Assembly: GCF_001905825.1 (NCBI RefSeq) | Contig: NZ_LIVV01000003.1 | Location: 664,956 to 728,955, forward strand | DNA length: 64,000 nucleotides | From: Streptomyces sp. CB02009 | GTDB lineage: Bacteria > Actinomycetota > Actinomycetes > Streptomycetales > Streptomycetaceae | Reading direction: 5' to 3' | Shown here: in pieces, positions 1 to 8,139 of the stretch | Position numbering within the stretch: position 1 is the first letter of the stretch | Layout: every line of letters starts with the position of its first letter | Program-made: the position numbers and the translations under genes | The notes under the pieces: generated by a model | What the model saw: the letters and a program-made list of their open reading frames with translations, nothing else | Databases searched by the model: none | What the model was told of the DNA's origin: nothing

Positions 1-120
1 CACATAGGTCGTACGGTCCGTCATGATTCCCCCAGATCCGATTACGGAGAGTGATGTTTTCAGTGAAGCGCACGCCACTGACAACGCCCCCTTGTCGAGT
101 CCGGCCCGACTGTGCGATAT

Positions 121-132
121 AGGTCTGGACCT
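121..132. promoter_or_regulatory. DasR-like inverted repeat upstream of the lipoprotein gene
   Basis: AGGTCTGGACCT is a nearly perfect dyad about 24 bases before the GTG start at 156. It matches 9 of 12 positions of the core TGGTCTAGACCA of DasR sites and of the old chitinase-promoter repeats of Streptomyces. The flanking bases fit less well, so this is a candidate only. Confidence 0.35.
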
Positions 133-155
133 TTCCGACGGACGGAGGCCGGCCC

Positions 156-1121
156 GTGCAACGACCGCTCGCCGCAAGCCTGTTGACTGCCCTCGCGCTG
201 ACGCTCGGCCTTGCCGGCTGCTCCGGCGCCGTCGCTCCCGAGGCCGAGGACACCCGCGCCCCCACCGTCCCCTCCGGTGTCACCGCGACGGCGGGCAGCG
301 CCACCACGGTCCATGTGATGTGGAGCGCGGCCACCGACGACCGGGCCGTCAGCGGCTACGCGGTCTACCGCGAGGGCCGCAAGGTCAAGGACCTCCCCGC
401 CACCACCCTGATGACCGACGTCGTCGGCCTCGCCCCCGCCACCCTCCACCGCTTCACCGTCCGGGCCAGGGACGCCGCAGGCAACGTCTCGCCCCCCAGC
501 GCCACCGTCACCGCGACCACCCTCCGTGCCGCCGCCGAGGACCGCACGCCCCCCACCACGCCGGCCGCGCTCCGCGCCACCTCCGACGGCAGCCGCGCCG
601 TGACCCTCCGCTGGTCCGCGGCCAAGGACGACACCGAGGTCACCGCGTACGACGTCTACCAGGCCGACACCCGCATCCACACCGTGCCCGGCACCGCCAC
701 CACCGCGCACGTCACGGGCCTGCGCCCCGGCACCGCCTACGCGTTCACCGTCCGTGCCCGCGACGCCGCCGAGAACTCCTCCCCGGACAGCACCCCCGCC
801 GACCTCACCACGGCCCCGTCCCCCGGCGCGCCCGCGAACACCGCCCCCACCCGCCTCACCGTGACGGCGGCCAAGGGCGAGATCACCGTCACCTGGACCC
901 CGCCGGACACGGGCGCCCCGGTGACCCACCACGAACTCCACCTCAACGGAAGGTTCGCCACCACCATCATCTGGGGCACCGCCCCGCCCCCCGGCCGCGC
1001 CGGTTACACCTTCCCGGTCCAGGACCCCCCGGGCACCCGTTACACCGTCACCCTCCGTGCCAAACTCCCGGACGGGACCTGGGGCGACCTCTCGGCACCC
1101 CGGACGGTGGTGGTCCGCTGA
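156..1121 (+). CDS. Lipoprotein with three fibronectin type III domains
   Basis: This 321-aa protein has a lipoprotein signal peptide ending in the lipobox LGLAGC (Cys22), so it should be anchored on the outer face of the membrane. Three FnIII-like repeats follow, at about residues 33-125, 128-222 and 230-321. The first two share the pattern YxVY..GLxPxTxxxFTVRARDAA. FnIII modules in actinobacterial secreted proteins usually act as linkers or binding modules of polysaccharide-degrading enzymes, but no catalytic domain is attached here. The GTG start at 156 is preceded by GGAGG at 144-148. The DasR-like box at 121-132 hints at control by aminosugars. The substrate is unknown. Confidence 0.8.
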   Translation: MQRPLAASLLTALALTLGLAGCSGAVAPEAEDTRAPTVPSGVTATAGSATTVHVMWSAATDDRAVSGYAVYREGRKVKDLPATTLMTDVVGLAPATLHRFTVRARDAAGNVSPPSATVTATTLRAAAEDRTPPTTPAALRATSDGSRAVTLRWSAAKDDTEVTAYDVYQADTRIHTVPGTATTAHVTGLRPGTAYAFTVRARDAAENSSPDSTPADLTTAPSPGAPANTAPTRLTVTAAKGEITVTWTPPDTGAPVTHHELHLNGRFATTIIWGTAPPPGRAGYTFPVQDPPGTRYTVTLRAKLPDGTWGDLSAPRTVVVR

Positions 1122-1255
1122 CGGCACGCCCGGAACCGCAATCGGGATCGCAATCGGATCGGAATCGGGACCGCGGCGCCCCGGCCCCGCCGCCGCCCGC
1201 CACGCCCCCCTGCGTCGTACGTCCGATTCGTCCCCCGCCGAACTACCCTGGAAGC

Positions 1256-3055
1256 GTGGCCGAGACCGTTCTCACCAACACCGGGCTCGACAGCTTCCTC
1301 GACGGAGCACCCGAGCGCCGCGATCCCGATTTCGTGCGTGCCGCCGAGGCGGTGCTGGGTCTCCTCGCCCTCCGGGGGGCCGACCGGGAGTCAGGGGTGC
1401 CCGAGCCGACACCCGGACTCGTACGGCGGCTGCTCGTCGAGGACCTGCCGACCTTCGTGTACGCGCCGCCCAGGGCCCTCGCGGCCTATCCCGCCGTCCT
1501 CGGCAGGCTCGCGGCGCGCTTCGACGGGGGCCGGGGCGAGCAGGTCGCCGGCACCGTCCGGGAGGCGGCCGGTGACTTCGAACGGGCGATGACCGACCCG
1601 GGGAACCTGACCTGGCACCGCTGGTACGCCTCGCTCCTGCGCGCCTGCGGCGCCGACCTCGCCGACCCGGAGGACGTACGGCGCCGGCTCGCCGCACTCG
1701 ACGGGGCGCCGCTGCCCGACGGGGTGCACCGGGCCGACCTCATGGGCCGTACGGCCCTCGCCGACGTCCTGCTCGCCGAGGCCCTCACACGCGCGTACGT
1801 ACGGGACGCCGAGGCCCCGCCCGCCGCCGGACCGCTGCTCACCGACCACGACGTCGCGACCGGCATCGGGCAGGTGGCCGCCGCGCTCCAGGACCGGTGG
1901 ACCGCCGCCGGGCTCGCCGAGCAGCTCGCCGGACCGTACGCGCGCTTCGCGCCGGGGCCCGACGACTTCCCCCACCTCGTCCTGGCCGACGCCCTCCTGG
2001 ACGAGCACCTCGACCACTACGGCGACATCGGCGTCCCCGTACCCCCGCCGCCCGCGGTCGAGGCGGGGGCGGTCGAGGAGGACGCGAACACCCTCATCGC
2101 CGCCGTCGAGGAGCTGTCCGAGGAGGAGTTCGAGCCCTACGGGGGCGAGGCTCCGCATCTGCTGTACGTGGTCTACCGGAGCGGCTGCTCGGCCGAGTCC
2201 GTCTCCCGCAAGGCCGCCGAGTACGAGGACTGGACCGTCGATCCGGCCGTGGAGGACCTGCCCGTGGCCGTTCCGGCGGCGGTGCCGGACGGGGCGTTCA
2301 CGTCCTCGCACCTCGTCCCGCCCGTCGCCGAACTCGTACGGCTGCTCGGCACGGCCGACCTGACGGAGACCGACCGGGCCCGGCTCGAAGGCCCGGCCCG
2401 CGACCTCGCCGCCGTCGTCGACCGACTCGCCGGCACCGGCCTGGTCTTCCGCTCAGGCGACGCCTTCGGACTCACCCCGCGCGGCGCCGGTGTCGTCCGC
2501 TATCTCCTCGGCGTACGCGGGATCGCCGCCCCCGACGCCGCCGAGGCCGCGGCGTGGCCGGCCGCCGAGGCGGTGGCCGCCGCCGTGGGCTGGCCGACCT
2601 GCGTGGCCTCGCGGGTGCTCGCCGACTGGCTCCACGCGCGCGGGGACACCGCCGACGCCTGGTCCCGGCTGCTCGCCACCCTCGGCACCGTCCACGCGGG
2701 CACCACGGACGCCGCCGCCACCCGCGGGCTCTTCACCGTCCTCGACACCGCCGCCGCCCCGCCCGAGGCCCTGCGTTCCGCCCTCCGCGACCCCGTCATC
2801 GGCGCGTACGCCCATCAGGCCCTCCGCGCGCGCGGCGAGCCCTCGGACCTGATCCAGGTGGGGATCTCGGCGCGGGCGCTGTTCGTGCTCGACGCGCTGC
2901 CCGCGAAGAAGGGCCCGCTGGAGTCCCGCAGGGCCGCCTTCGACACGGCGGCCGCCGCCTGGCCGGGTGGTTCCGCCGCCCTGGTCCGGGCGATGCGGGC
3001 GGCGGACCGGCACGAGGCCGAGCGGGTCCTCGGCCCGCTCGGCCTGGCGCCCTAG
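1256..3055 (+). CDS. Hypothetical protein, 599 aa
   Basis: I do not recognise the family. It is a soluble, Ala/Leu/Arg/Asp-rich, mostly helical protein without a signal peptide or membrane segment. It has an acidic stretch around residues 275-300 (EEDANT... ELSEEEFEPYGGE) and a conserved-looking helical C-terminal half. The reading frame is open much further upstream, but those codons translate to Arg/His/Pro-rich sequence that overlaps the lipoprotein gene. The GTG at 1256, where protein-like composition begins, is therefore preferred. The gene is convergent with the SGNH hydrolase gene, with 31 bases between their ends. Confidence 0.6.
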   Translation: MAETVLTNTGLDSFLDGAPERRDPDFVRAAEAVLGLLALRGADRESGVPEPTPGLVRRLLVEDLPTFVYAPPRALAAYPAVLGRLAARFDGGRGEQVAGTVREAAGDFERAMTDPGNLTWHRWYASLLRACGADLADPEDVRRRLAALDGAPLPDGVHRADLMGRTALADVLLAEALTRAYVRDAEAPPAAGPLLTDHDVATGIGQVAAALQDRWTAAGLAEQLAGPYARFAPGPDDFPHLVLADALLDEHLDHYGDIGVPVPPPPAVEAGAVEEDANTLIAAVEELSEEEFEPYGGEAPHLLYVVYRSGCSAESVSRKAAEYEDWTVDPAVEDLPVAVPAAVPDGAFTSSHLVPPVAELVRLLGTADLTETDRARLEGPARDLAAVVDRLAGTGLVFRSGDAFGLTPRGAGVVRYLLGVRGIAAPDAAEAAAWPAAEAVAAAVGWPTCVASRVLADWLHARGDTADAWSRLLATLGTVHAGTTDAAATRGLFTVLDTAAAPPEALRSALRDPVIGAYAHQALRARGEPSDLIQVGISARALFVLDALPAKKGPLESRRAAFDTAAAAWPGGSAALVRAMRAADRHEAERVLGPLGLAP

Positions 3056-3086
3056 CAGGCGCTGCGACGCCTGCCCCGCTCGGCCG

Positions 3087-4232
3087 CTACCCGGCCGTGA
3101 GGTACATCGCCGACGGACCCGAACCCGCCGTGTTGCGGCAGCTGTGGTTGCCCGTCGGGCGGGCGTGGACCAGGGCCAGGCAGCGGCCCAGGGCCTGCTG
3201 GCCGTAGGCGTTGGGGTGCATGGACTCCTGGACGAGCCCCTGCGTGCTCTGGCTGTCGATCCAGCGCGCCCACTCGCTCGTCGTCCCCGACGCCGGCGCC
3301 GTCGACGTCACCTGACGGCTCGCCTTCGCGCAGACCTCACGCCCCTGGAGCGCGTCCCGCAGGTCCATGAACTGCACGCCCTTGGCGGTCGCGACGCCCT
3401 TCAGGCGGTTGGCGAGCTGCGGGACGAGGGAGTCGCGGGCCCAGTCGGCGTCGGCGTTCCAGAACGGGCAGCCGCCGGTGTTCGTACGGGTCCACCCGCT
3501 CTCGCCGTACCGGTTCTCGGCGGCCCGGGGGATGGGGGAGGGGTAGGACTGCAGGACGATCCGGTAGTCGGACGAGGCGTATCCGGCGCCCGTCATCACG
3601 GCCCGGATCTCGTCGACCGAGCGGCCGACGTCCGCCATCACGCCGTCGATCCGGGCGTCGACCTCGGCCTGCTGGTCGTCGTGGCAGTACGAGTACCAGA
3701 CGATGTAGTCCTTGGCGCAGGTGGCGATGATGTCGGCGAAGCCGAGGTCGTTGCCGCCGATGGAGAGGGCGATCAGCTCCACGTCGTACGAGGCGGCGAC
3801 GGCCCCGAGCTGGTCGGCCTGCGGGGCCTCGCCCTTGTAGGGCTGACCGCCCTGCGAGGCACGGAAGACGTTGTCGGTCGTCGCGCCCGAGCAGGCCAGG
3901 TTGACCAGGGAGCTCGCGAGCGGTCCCGCGCTCTTCACCTCCGCGGTGTCCGAGCGGTGGCAGCCGCCCGCGGTGGCGCCGTACACCCGGGACGGGTCGT
4001 AACCGCTGCCCGTCCAGGCCCGGTCGGTGCCGTTGCGGTTGCCCGAGTTGGTGAGGCTGTTGCCCAGCCAGCGGCCGGCCTCCCCGGAGATGTAGCTGTC
4101 GCCCATGGCGACGACGGCGGTGGGGCCCGTGCCGGGGGCGGCCTGGGCGGGAGGGGCGGCGACGGAGGCGAGCCCGGCGGCGGTACACAGTGCCAGGAGT
4201 GCGCGCAGCGCACGGTGGGGCGACGAAGGCAT
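3087..4232 (-). CDS. Secreted SGNH/GDSL-family hydrolase (lipase/esterase)
   Basis: This 381-aa protein has a Sec signal peptide (cleavage probably after AQA, near residue 31). The SGNH blocks are present: block I MGDSYISGEA with the nucleophilic serine, a Gly block around LACSGATTDN, block III SIGGNDLGF, and the C-terminal block V SMHPNAYGQQ with the catalytic histidine. Pairs of cysteines suggest disulfides typical of the Streptomyces secreted lipase-esterase branch. It probably hydrolyses acyl esters outside the cell; the substrate cannot be told. It lies downstream of aceB on the same strand, but the 247-base gap suggests its own promoter. Confidence 0.85.
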   Translation of the reverse strand: MPSSPHRALRALLALCTAAGLASVAAPPAQAAPGTGPTAVVAMGDSYISGEAGRWLGNSLTNSGNRNGTDRAWTGSGYDPSRVYGATAGGCHRSDTAEVKSAGPLASSLVNLACSGATTDNVFRASQGGQPYKGEAPQADQLGAVAASYDVELIALSIGGNDLGFADIIATCAKDYIVWYSYCHDDQQAEVDARIDGVMADVGRSVDEIRAVMTGAGYASSDYRIVLQSYPSPIPRAAENRYGESGWTRTNTGGCPFWNADADWARDSLVPQLANRLKGVATAKGVQFMDLRDALQGREVCAKASRQVTSTAPASGTTSEWARWIDSQSTQGLVQESMHPNAYGQQALGRCLALVHARPTGNHSCRNTAGSGPSAMYLTAG

Positions 4233-4479
4233 GGCTGTGCTCCTGCGGTACGCAGTGACGTGGGGGACAGCCGCCGGCCGGTGGCATGGCGGAATCTGTC
4301 ACCCACTGGCTTGTTACCGCTAGGTAGCTGCATATCTCGGTTGCGTCACGTCCCCTGTGCTCCCACAGGAACGGCGACAGGGCCCCGTCTCCGGTGCTGT
4401 GCGACACCGGGAACGAAGCCCTGCTCCAAGCTGTCCGACCGACTGTGCGGGCCGTCGGGTCAGCCGTGCTGCTGCGGGA

Positions 4480-6111
4480 TCAGCCGACCAGCTGCTCGTA
4501 CGCGGGAAGCGTCAGGAAGTCCGCGTAGTCGGCGTCGAGGGAGACGTGCAGGAGCAGGTCGTGCGCCTGCTGCCACTTGCCGGCCGCGAAGGCCTCCTCG
4601 CCGATCTCCTCGCGGATCGCGGCCAGCTCCTCGGCGGCGACCTTGCGGGCCAGCTCCGGAGTGGCCTTCACCGTCTCCCCGGCGTGCTCGAATTCGACAC
4701 CGGCGTTGATCCACTGCCAGATCTGCGAGCGCGAGATCTCGGCGGTGGCCGCGTCCTCCATCAGGTTGAAGATGGCGACGGCGCCGAGGCCGCGGAGCCA
4801 GGCCTCGATGTAGCGGGTGCCGACCTGCACGGCGCTGACCAGGCCCTCGTACGTGGGCCTGGCGTCGAGGGAGTCGATGGCGATCAGGTCGCCGGCGGCG
4901 ACGGAGACGTCCTCGCGGAGGCGGTCCTTCTGGTTCGGCTTCTCGCCGAGGACGGCGTCGAAGGAGGCCATCGCGATCGGGACCAGGTCGGGGTGGGCGA
5001 CCCAGGAACCGTCGAAGCCGTCGCCGGCCTCGCGGTCCTTGTCGGCCTTGACCTTCTCGAACGCGACCTTGTTGACCTCGGCGTCCTTGCGGGACGGGAT
5101 GAATGCCGCCATGCCGCCGATCGCGTGCGCGCCGCGCTTGTGGCAGGTGCGCACCAGGAGCTCGGTGTACGCGCGCATGAACGGGGCCGTCATCGTGACC
5201 GCGTTGCGGTCCGGAAGGACGAACTTGGCGCCGCCGTCACGGAAGTTCTTGACGATGGAGAACAGGTAGTCCCAGCGGCCCGCGTTCAACCCGGCGGCGT
5301 GGTCGCGGAGTTCGTAGAGGATCTCCTCCATCTCGTACGCGGCCGTGATGGTCTCGATGAGGACCGTGGCGCGGACGGTGCCCTGCGGGATGCCGACGTA
5401 GTCCTGGGCGAAGACGAAGATCTCGTTCCAGAGGCGGGCCTCCAGGTGCGACTCCGTCTTCGGCAGGTAGAAGTACGGGCCCTTGCCGAGGTCGATCAGC
5501 CGCTGGGCGTTGTGGAAGAAGTAGAGACCGAAGTCGACGAGCGCGCCGGGGACCGGGCGGCCGTCGAAGGTGAGGTGACGCTCCTCCAGGTGCCAGCCGC
5601 GGGGCCGCATGACGACCGTCGCCAGCTCGCCGGCCGGCTTCAGCGCGTACGACTTGCCCGAGCGAGGGTCCGTGAAGTCGATCTTCCGGGTGTACGCGTC
5701 GATCAGGTTGACCTGACCCAGGACCACGTTCTCCCAGGTCGGCGCGGAGGCGTCCTCGAAGTCGGCGAGCCAGACCTTCGCGCCGGAGTTGAGCGCGTTG
5801 ATCGTCATCTTGCGGTCGGTCGGGCCGGTGATCTCGACACGGCGGTCGTTCAGGGCCGCCGGGGCCGGCGCGACCTTCCAGGAGTCGTCGGCGCGGATCG
5901 CGGCGGTCTCCGGCAGGAAGTCAAGGGTGGACGTGCGGGCGATCTCGGCGCGACGCTCCGCTCGGCGGGCGAGGAGCTCGTCCCGGCGCGGAGTGAACCG
6001 CCGGTGCAGTTCGGCGACGAAGGCCAGGGCGGCCTCGGTGAGCACCTCTTCCTGACGCGGCAGGGGCTCGGCATCGACGACGGCCAGGGGGGACGGCGCT
6101 GGTGCGGACAT
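4480..6111 (-). CDS. aceB: Malate synthase A
   Basis: This enzyme condenses glyoxylate with acetyl-CoA to malate. At 543 aa it has the usual length of the A-type enzyme. The family signature is intact (RDHAAGLNAGRWDYLFS, about residues 260-276). The MTAPFMRAYTELL and GGMAAFIPSR blocks and the early MRPRGWHLEERH segment also match. Its position near allR, allB and alc indicates that it consumes the glyoxylate released from allantoin rather than serving a classical glyoxylate shunt; no isocitrate lyase gene is in the window. The two operator-like boxes at 6256-6289 support regulation with the allantoin genes. Confidence 0.93.
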   Translation of the reverse strand: MSAPAPSPLAVVDAEPLPRQEEVLTEAALAFVAELHRRFTPRRDELLARRAERRAEIARTSTLDFLPETAAIRADDSWKVAPAPAALNDRRVEITGPTDRKMTINALNSGAKVWLADFEDASAPTWENVVLGQVNLIDAYTRKIDFTDPRSGKSYALKPAGELATVVMRPRGWHLEERHLTFDGRPVPGALVDFGLYFFHNAQRLIDLGKGPYFYLPKTESHLEARLWNEIFVFAQDYVGIPQGTVRATVLIETITAAYEMEEILYELRDHAAGLNAGRWDYLFSIVKNFRDGGAKFVLPDRNAVTMTAPFMRAYTELLVRTCHKRGAHAIGGMAAFIPSRKDAEVNKVAFEKVKADKDREAGDGFDGSWVAHPDLVPIAMASFDAVLGEKPNQKDRLREDVSVAAGDLIAIDSLDARPTYEGLVSAVQVGTRYIEAWLRGLGAVAIFNLMEDAATAEISRSQIWQWINAGVEFEHAGETVKATPELARKVAAEELAAIREEIGEEAFAAGKWQQAHDLLLHVSLDADYADFLTLPAYEQLVG

Positions 6112-6255
6112 GAACTGTCACTTCCTTCAGCGGACTTCACGGGGCGGTGCCAGACGGCCGCCGGGCGTCGCGGGACGGCACGCAGTGCCGCAGGCGCCGA
6201 GATACGGCCGCAAGCGCCTTCTGAACGAAAGGCGCTTCTGAACAGTGGATACTAG

Positions 6256-6289
6256 TTTCCTCATGGTGGAAGTTCAATGGTTTGTTGAT
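6256..6289 (-). promoter_or_regulatory. Two adjacent AllR-type operator candidates upstream of aceB
   Basis: Box A (6256-6272) is TTTCCTCATGGTGGAAG and box B (6273-6289) is TTCAATGGTTTGTTGAT. Each has dyad symmetry. Each resembles one box in the allR-allB intergenic region (12905-12921 and 13009-13025). Between here and aceB there is also a hairpin at 6212-6237 (arms AAGCGCCTT/AAGGCGCTT). IclR-family regulators such as AllR bind short dyads of this kind; the assignment to AllR is inferred from the shared boxes. Confidence 0.6.
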
Positions 6290-6337
6290 GTCGAGATTCT
6301 CCGCGTCGACAGACCATGGCGCTGGGTGCCACGCCCT

Positions 6338-6982
6338 TCACTCCAAGTGCGCCAGATCCCCCTCGGTGTCGATGTCATAGGGCTCGGCCACATCCGAACA
6401 GTCCACCGGGGTGATCGCATCCCGGTGCGCCGCCAGATAGTCCCGCGCGCCCCGGTCGCCCACCGCGAGCTCGGCGATCCCCGCCCAGTGCCCCGCGCCG
6501 AACAGCACCGGATGCCCCCGCTGCCCGTCGTACGAGGCGGCCGCCAGCGAATCCCGCGAGACGTACGCCGCCCGGACCCGGGCCACCGCCTCCGCCCCGA
6601 TCCCCGGCTGGTCGACCAGCAGCACCAGCGCCGCGTCCACCCCGCGCGGATCGGCGGCCAGCGAGTCGAGCCCCGCCCGCAGCGAGGACCCCATGCCCTC
6701 GGCCCACCGCAGGTTCTCCACGAGCACGCACCCGGGCAGCTCCGCCCGCTCCCGCACGACCCCGGCCGACGCGCCCAGCACCACGTGCACCACCTCGCAC
6801 CCGGCCGCGCGCAGCACCCCCACGGCGTACTCGACGAGCGGCCGCCCCCGATGCGTCAGCAGCGCCTTGGGCCGCCCGCCGAGCCGCCGCCCGCCGCCCG
6901 CGGCGAGCAGCAGTCCGGCGACGAGGGGCGTGTGGACATCCGTTCGGTCATGCGCAGTTGTCATGGGGACTGCATACCTCAT
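6338..6982 (-). CDS. MobA/MocA-like nucleotidyltransferase
   Basis: This 214-aa NTP-transferase has the N-terminal nucleotide-binding loop LLLAAGGGRRLGGRPKAL (about residues 24-41), a WAEGMGSSLRAGL block and the metal-binding LVLLVDQPG segment. The best fit is the molybdenum-cofactor cytidylyl/guanylyltransferase family (MocA/MobA-like). In purine catabolism a protein of this kind (B. subtilis PucB) is tied to xanthine dehydrogenase cofactor assembly. That would suit the allantoin neighbourhood, but no xanthine dehydrogenase gene is in view. An alternative start is the ATG at 6964. Other NDP-sugar transferases cannot be excluded. Confidence 0.75.
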   Translation of the reverse strand: MRYAVPMTTAHDRTDVHTPLVAGLLLAAGGGRRLGGRPKALLTHRGRPLVEYAVGVLRAAGCEVVHVVLGASAGVVRERAELPGCVLVENLRWAEGMGSSLRAGLDSLAADPRGVDAALVLLVDQPGIGAEAVARVRAAYVSRDSLAAASYDGQRGHPVLFGAGHWAGIAELAVGDRGARDYLAAHRDAITPVDCSDVAEPYDIDTEGDLAHLE

Positions 6983-7170
6983 CAGGCGGAATCACACGGT
7001 CGCCTGAATTACCCGGGCGAAGGGTGGCGCGGCGGGGTGGCGAAGGAGTTAACTGACCCGCAACTCACGGCGCCCGACCACCGCCCGGGGGTCGGCTCGG
7101 AGCGCTGCTCCGGGTGCTCGGAGTTCGGAGTATGGAGTTCTGCGCACAGTGTCGTGCGAGGGGGAGAACC

Positions 7171-7497
7171 ATGTTGCGAAGCGTGGGGCAGAGGCGAGTG
7201 ACCGGCGAGGGCGTGGACCCGAGGGTGGCCGAACTGCGGTCCGCCGTGTCCCGGCTCCGACGCGAACTGGCAGCCCACCGAGTCGAGTTCGCCGACCGGG
7301 GCATCGCCGAGGACGAACTCGCCGCGCTCGACGCGATGGCGCTCAGCGGCGCCCCCGAAGTACGGCGGCTGCGCCGCTCGCTGCTCCTCGTCGCGGGATC
7401 GGTCGGGTCCGTCAGCGCGCTCTCGGAGGGACTCGCCGGCGTCCGCCGGGCGGTGGAACTCTTCGGGCCGCCGACGCCCCGGGGGCCGGTCGACTGA
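7171..7497 (+). CDS. Small conserved protein, DUF5955-like
   Basis: This 108-aa protein has a helical N-terminal half (VAELRSAVSRLRRELAAH) and a hydrophobic C-terminal helix (LLLVAGSVGSVSALSEGL). It resembles the Streptomyces DUF5955 family, function unknown; I make this match from memory. The start at 7171 is chosen over upstream ATGs at 7114 and 7132 because a strong ribosome site (GGGGGAGA) lies directly before it. It is convergent with the response regulator gene, 10 bases away. Confidence 0.65.
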   Translation: MLRSVGQRRVTGEGVDPRVAELRSAVSRLRRELAAHRVEFADRGIAEDELAALDAMALSGAPEVRRLRRSLLLVAGSVGSVSALSEGLAGVRRAVELFGPPTPRGPVD

Positions 7498-7507
7498 GGG
7501 GTCCGCG

Positions 7508-8134
7508 CTAGCGCCTGATCAGGCGGCGGGCCGTCGCCGCCGCCACCGCCGCCGTGCGGGAGTCCACGCCCAGCTTCGCGAAGACATGCACCAGATGGGA
7601 CTTCACCGTCGCCTGGCTCAGGAACAGCACCTTGCTGATCTGCTGGTTCGACAGGCCCTCGCCCACCAGCTGGAGCACCTCCAGCTCGCGCTTGGTCAGC
7701 GCCTCGGCCGGGGTCCGCATCCGGTCCATCAGCCGGTGCGCCACCGCGGGGGCGAGGGCCGACTGCCCGGCCGCCGCCGTACGGACCGCCGCCGCCAGCT
7801 CCTCCGGCGGAGCGTCCTTCAGGAGGTAGCCGGAGGCGCCCGCCTCCACCGCCGCCAGGATGTCCGCGTCCGTGTCGTACGTCGTCAGGACCAGCACCCG
7901 CGGCCCGCCGGACACCGCCGTGATCGCTGCCGTCGCCTCCGAACCGTGCATCCCGGAGCCGAACTGCAGGTCCATCAGGACCACGTCCACACCCCCGGCC
8001 GCGGCCAGCTCCACCGCCCGCTCGGCCGTCGCCGCCTCCGCGACGACGGCGAAGTCCGGCTCCGTGTCCAGGACCGCGCGCAGGCCCGCCCGTACGACCG
8101 GGTGGTCGTCGGCCAGCAGAAGACGGATGGTCAT
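7508..8134 (-). CDS. NarL/FixJ-family response regulator
   Basis: This 208-aa protein has an N-terminal receiver domain (acidic pocket ADD at 8-10, phospho-acceptor Asp55 in VLMDLQFG, conserved Lys in YLLKDAPPEE). Its C-terminal LuxR-type helix-turn-helix (LTKREVE-like start, GLSNQQISKVLFLSQATVKSH) lies at about 145-200. It is the DNA-binding partner of the kinase directly upstream, whose stop is 6 bases before this ATG. A GTG at 8143 would overlap the kinase gene and is less likely. The divergent ABC exporter at 9509 is the likely target operon, as in many Streptomyces pairs of this layout. Confidence 0.9.
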   Translation of the reverse strand: MTIRLLLADDHPVVRAGLRAVLDTEPDFAVVAEAATAERAVELAAAGGVDVVLMDLQFGSGMHGSEATAAITAVSGGPRVLVLTTYDTDADILAAVEAGASGYLLKDAPPEELAAAVRTAAAGQSALAPAVAHRLMDRMRTPAEALTKRELEVLQLVGEGLSNQQISKVLFLSQATVKSHLVHVFAKLGVDSRTAAVAAATARRLIRR

Positions 8135-8139
8135 GCTCT

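Noticed and set aside
23..1255. Upstream extension of the 599-aa protein
   Set aside because: The frame is open but Arg/His/Pro-rich and lies over the FnIII lipoprotein gene in another frame.
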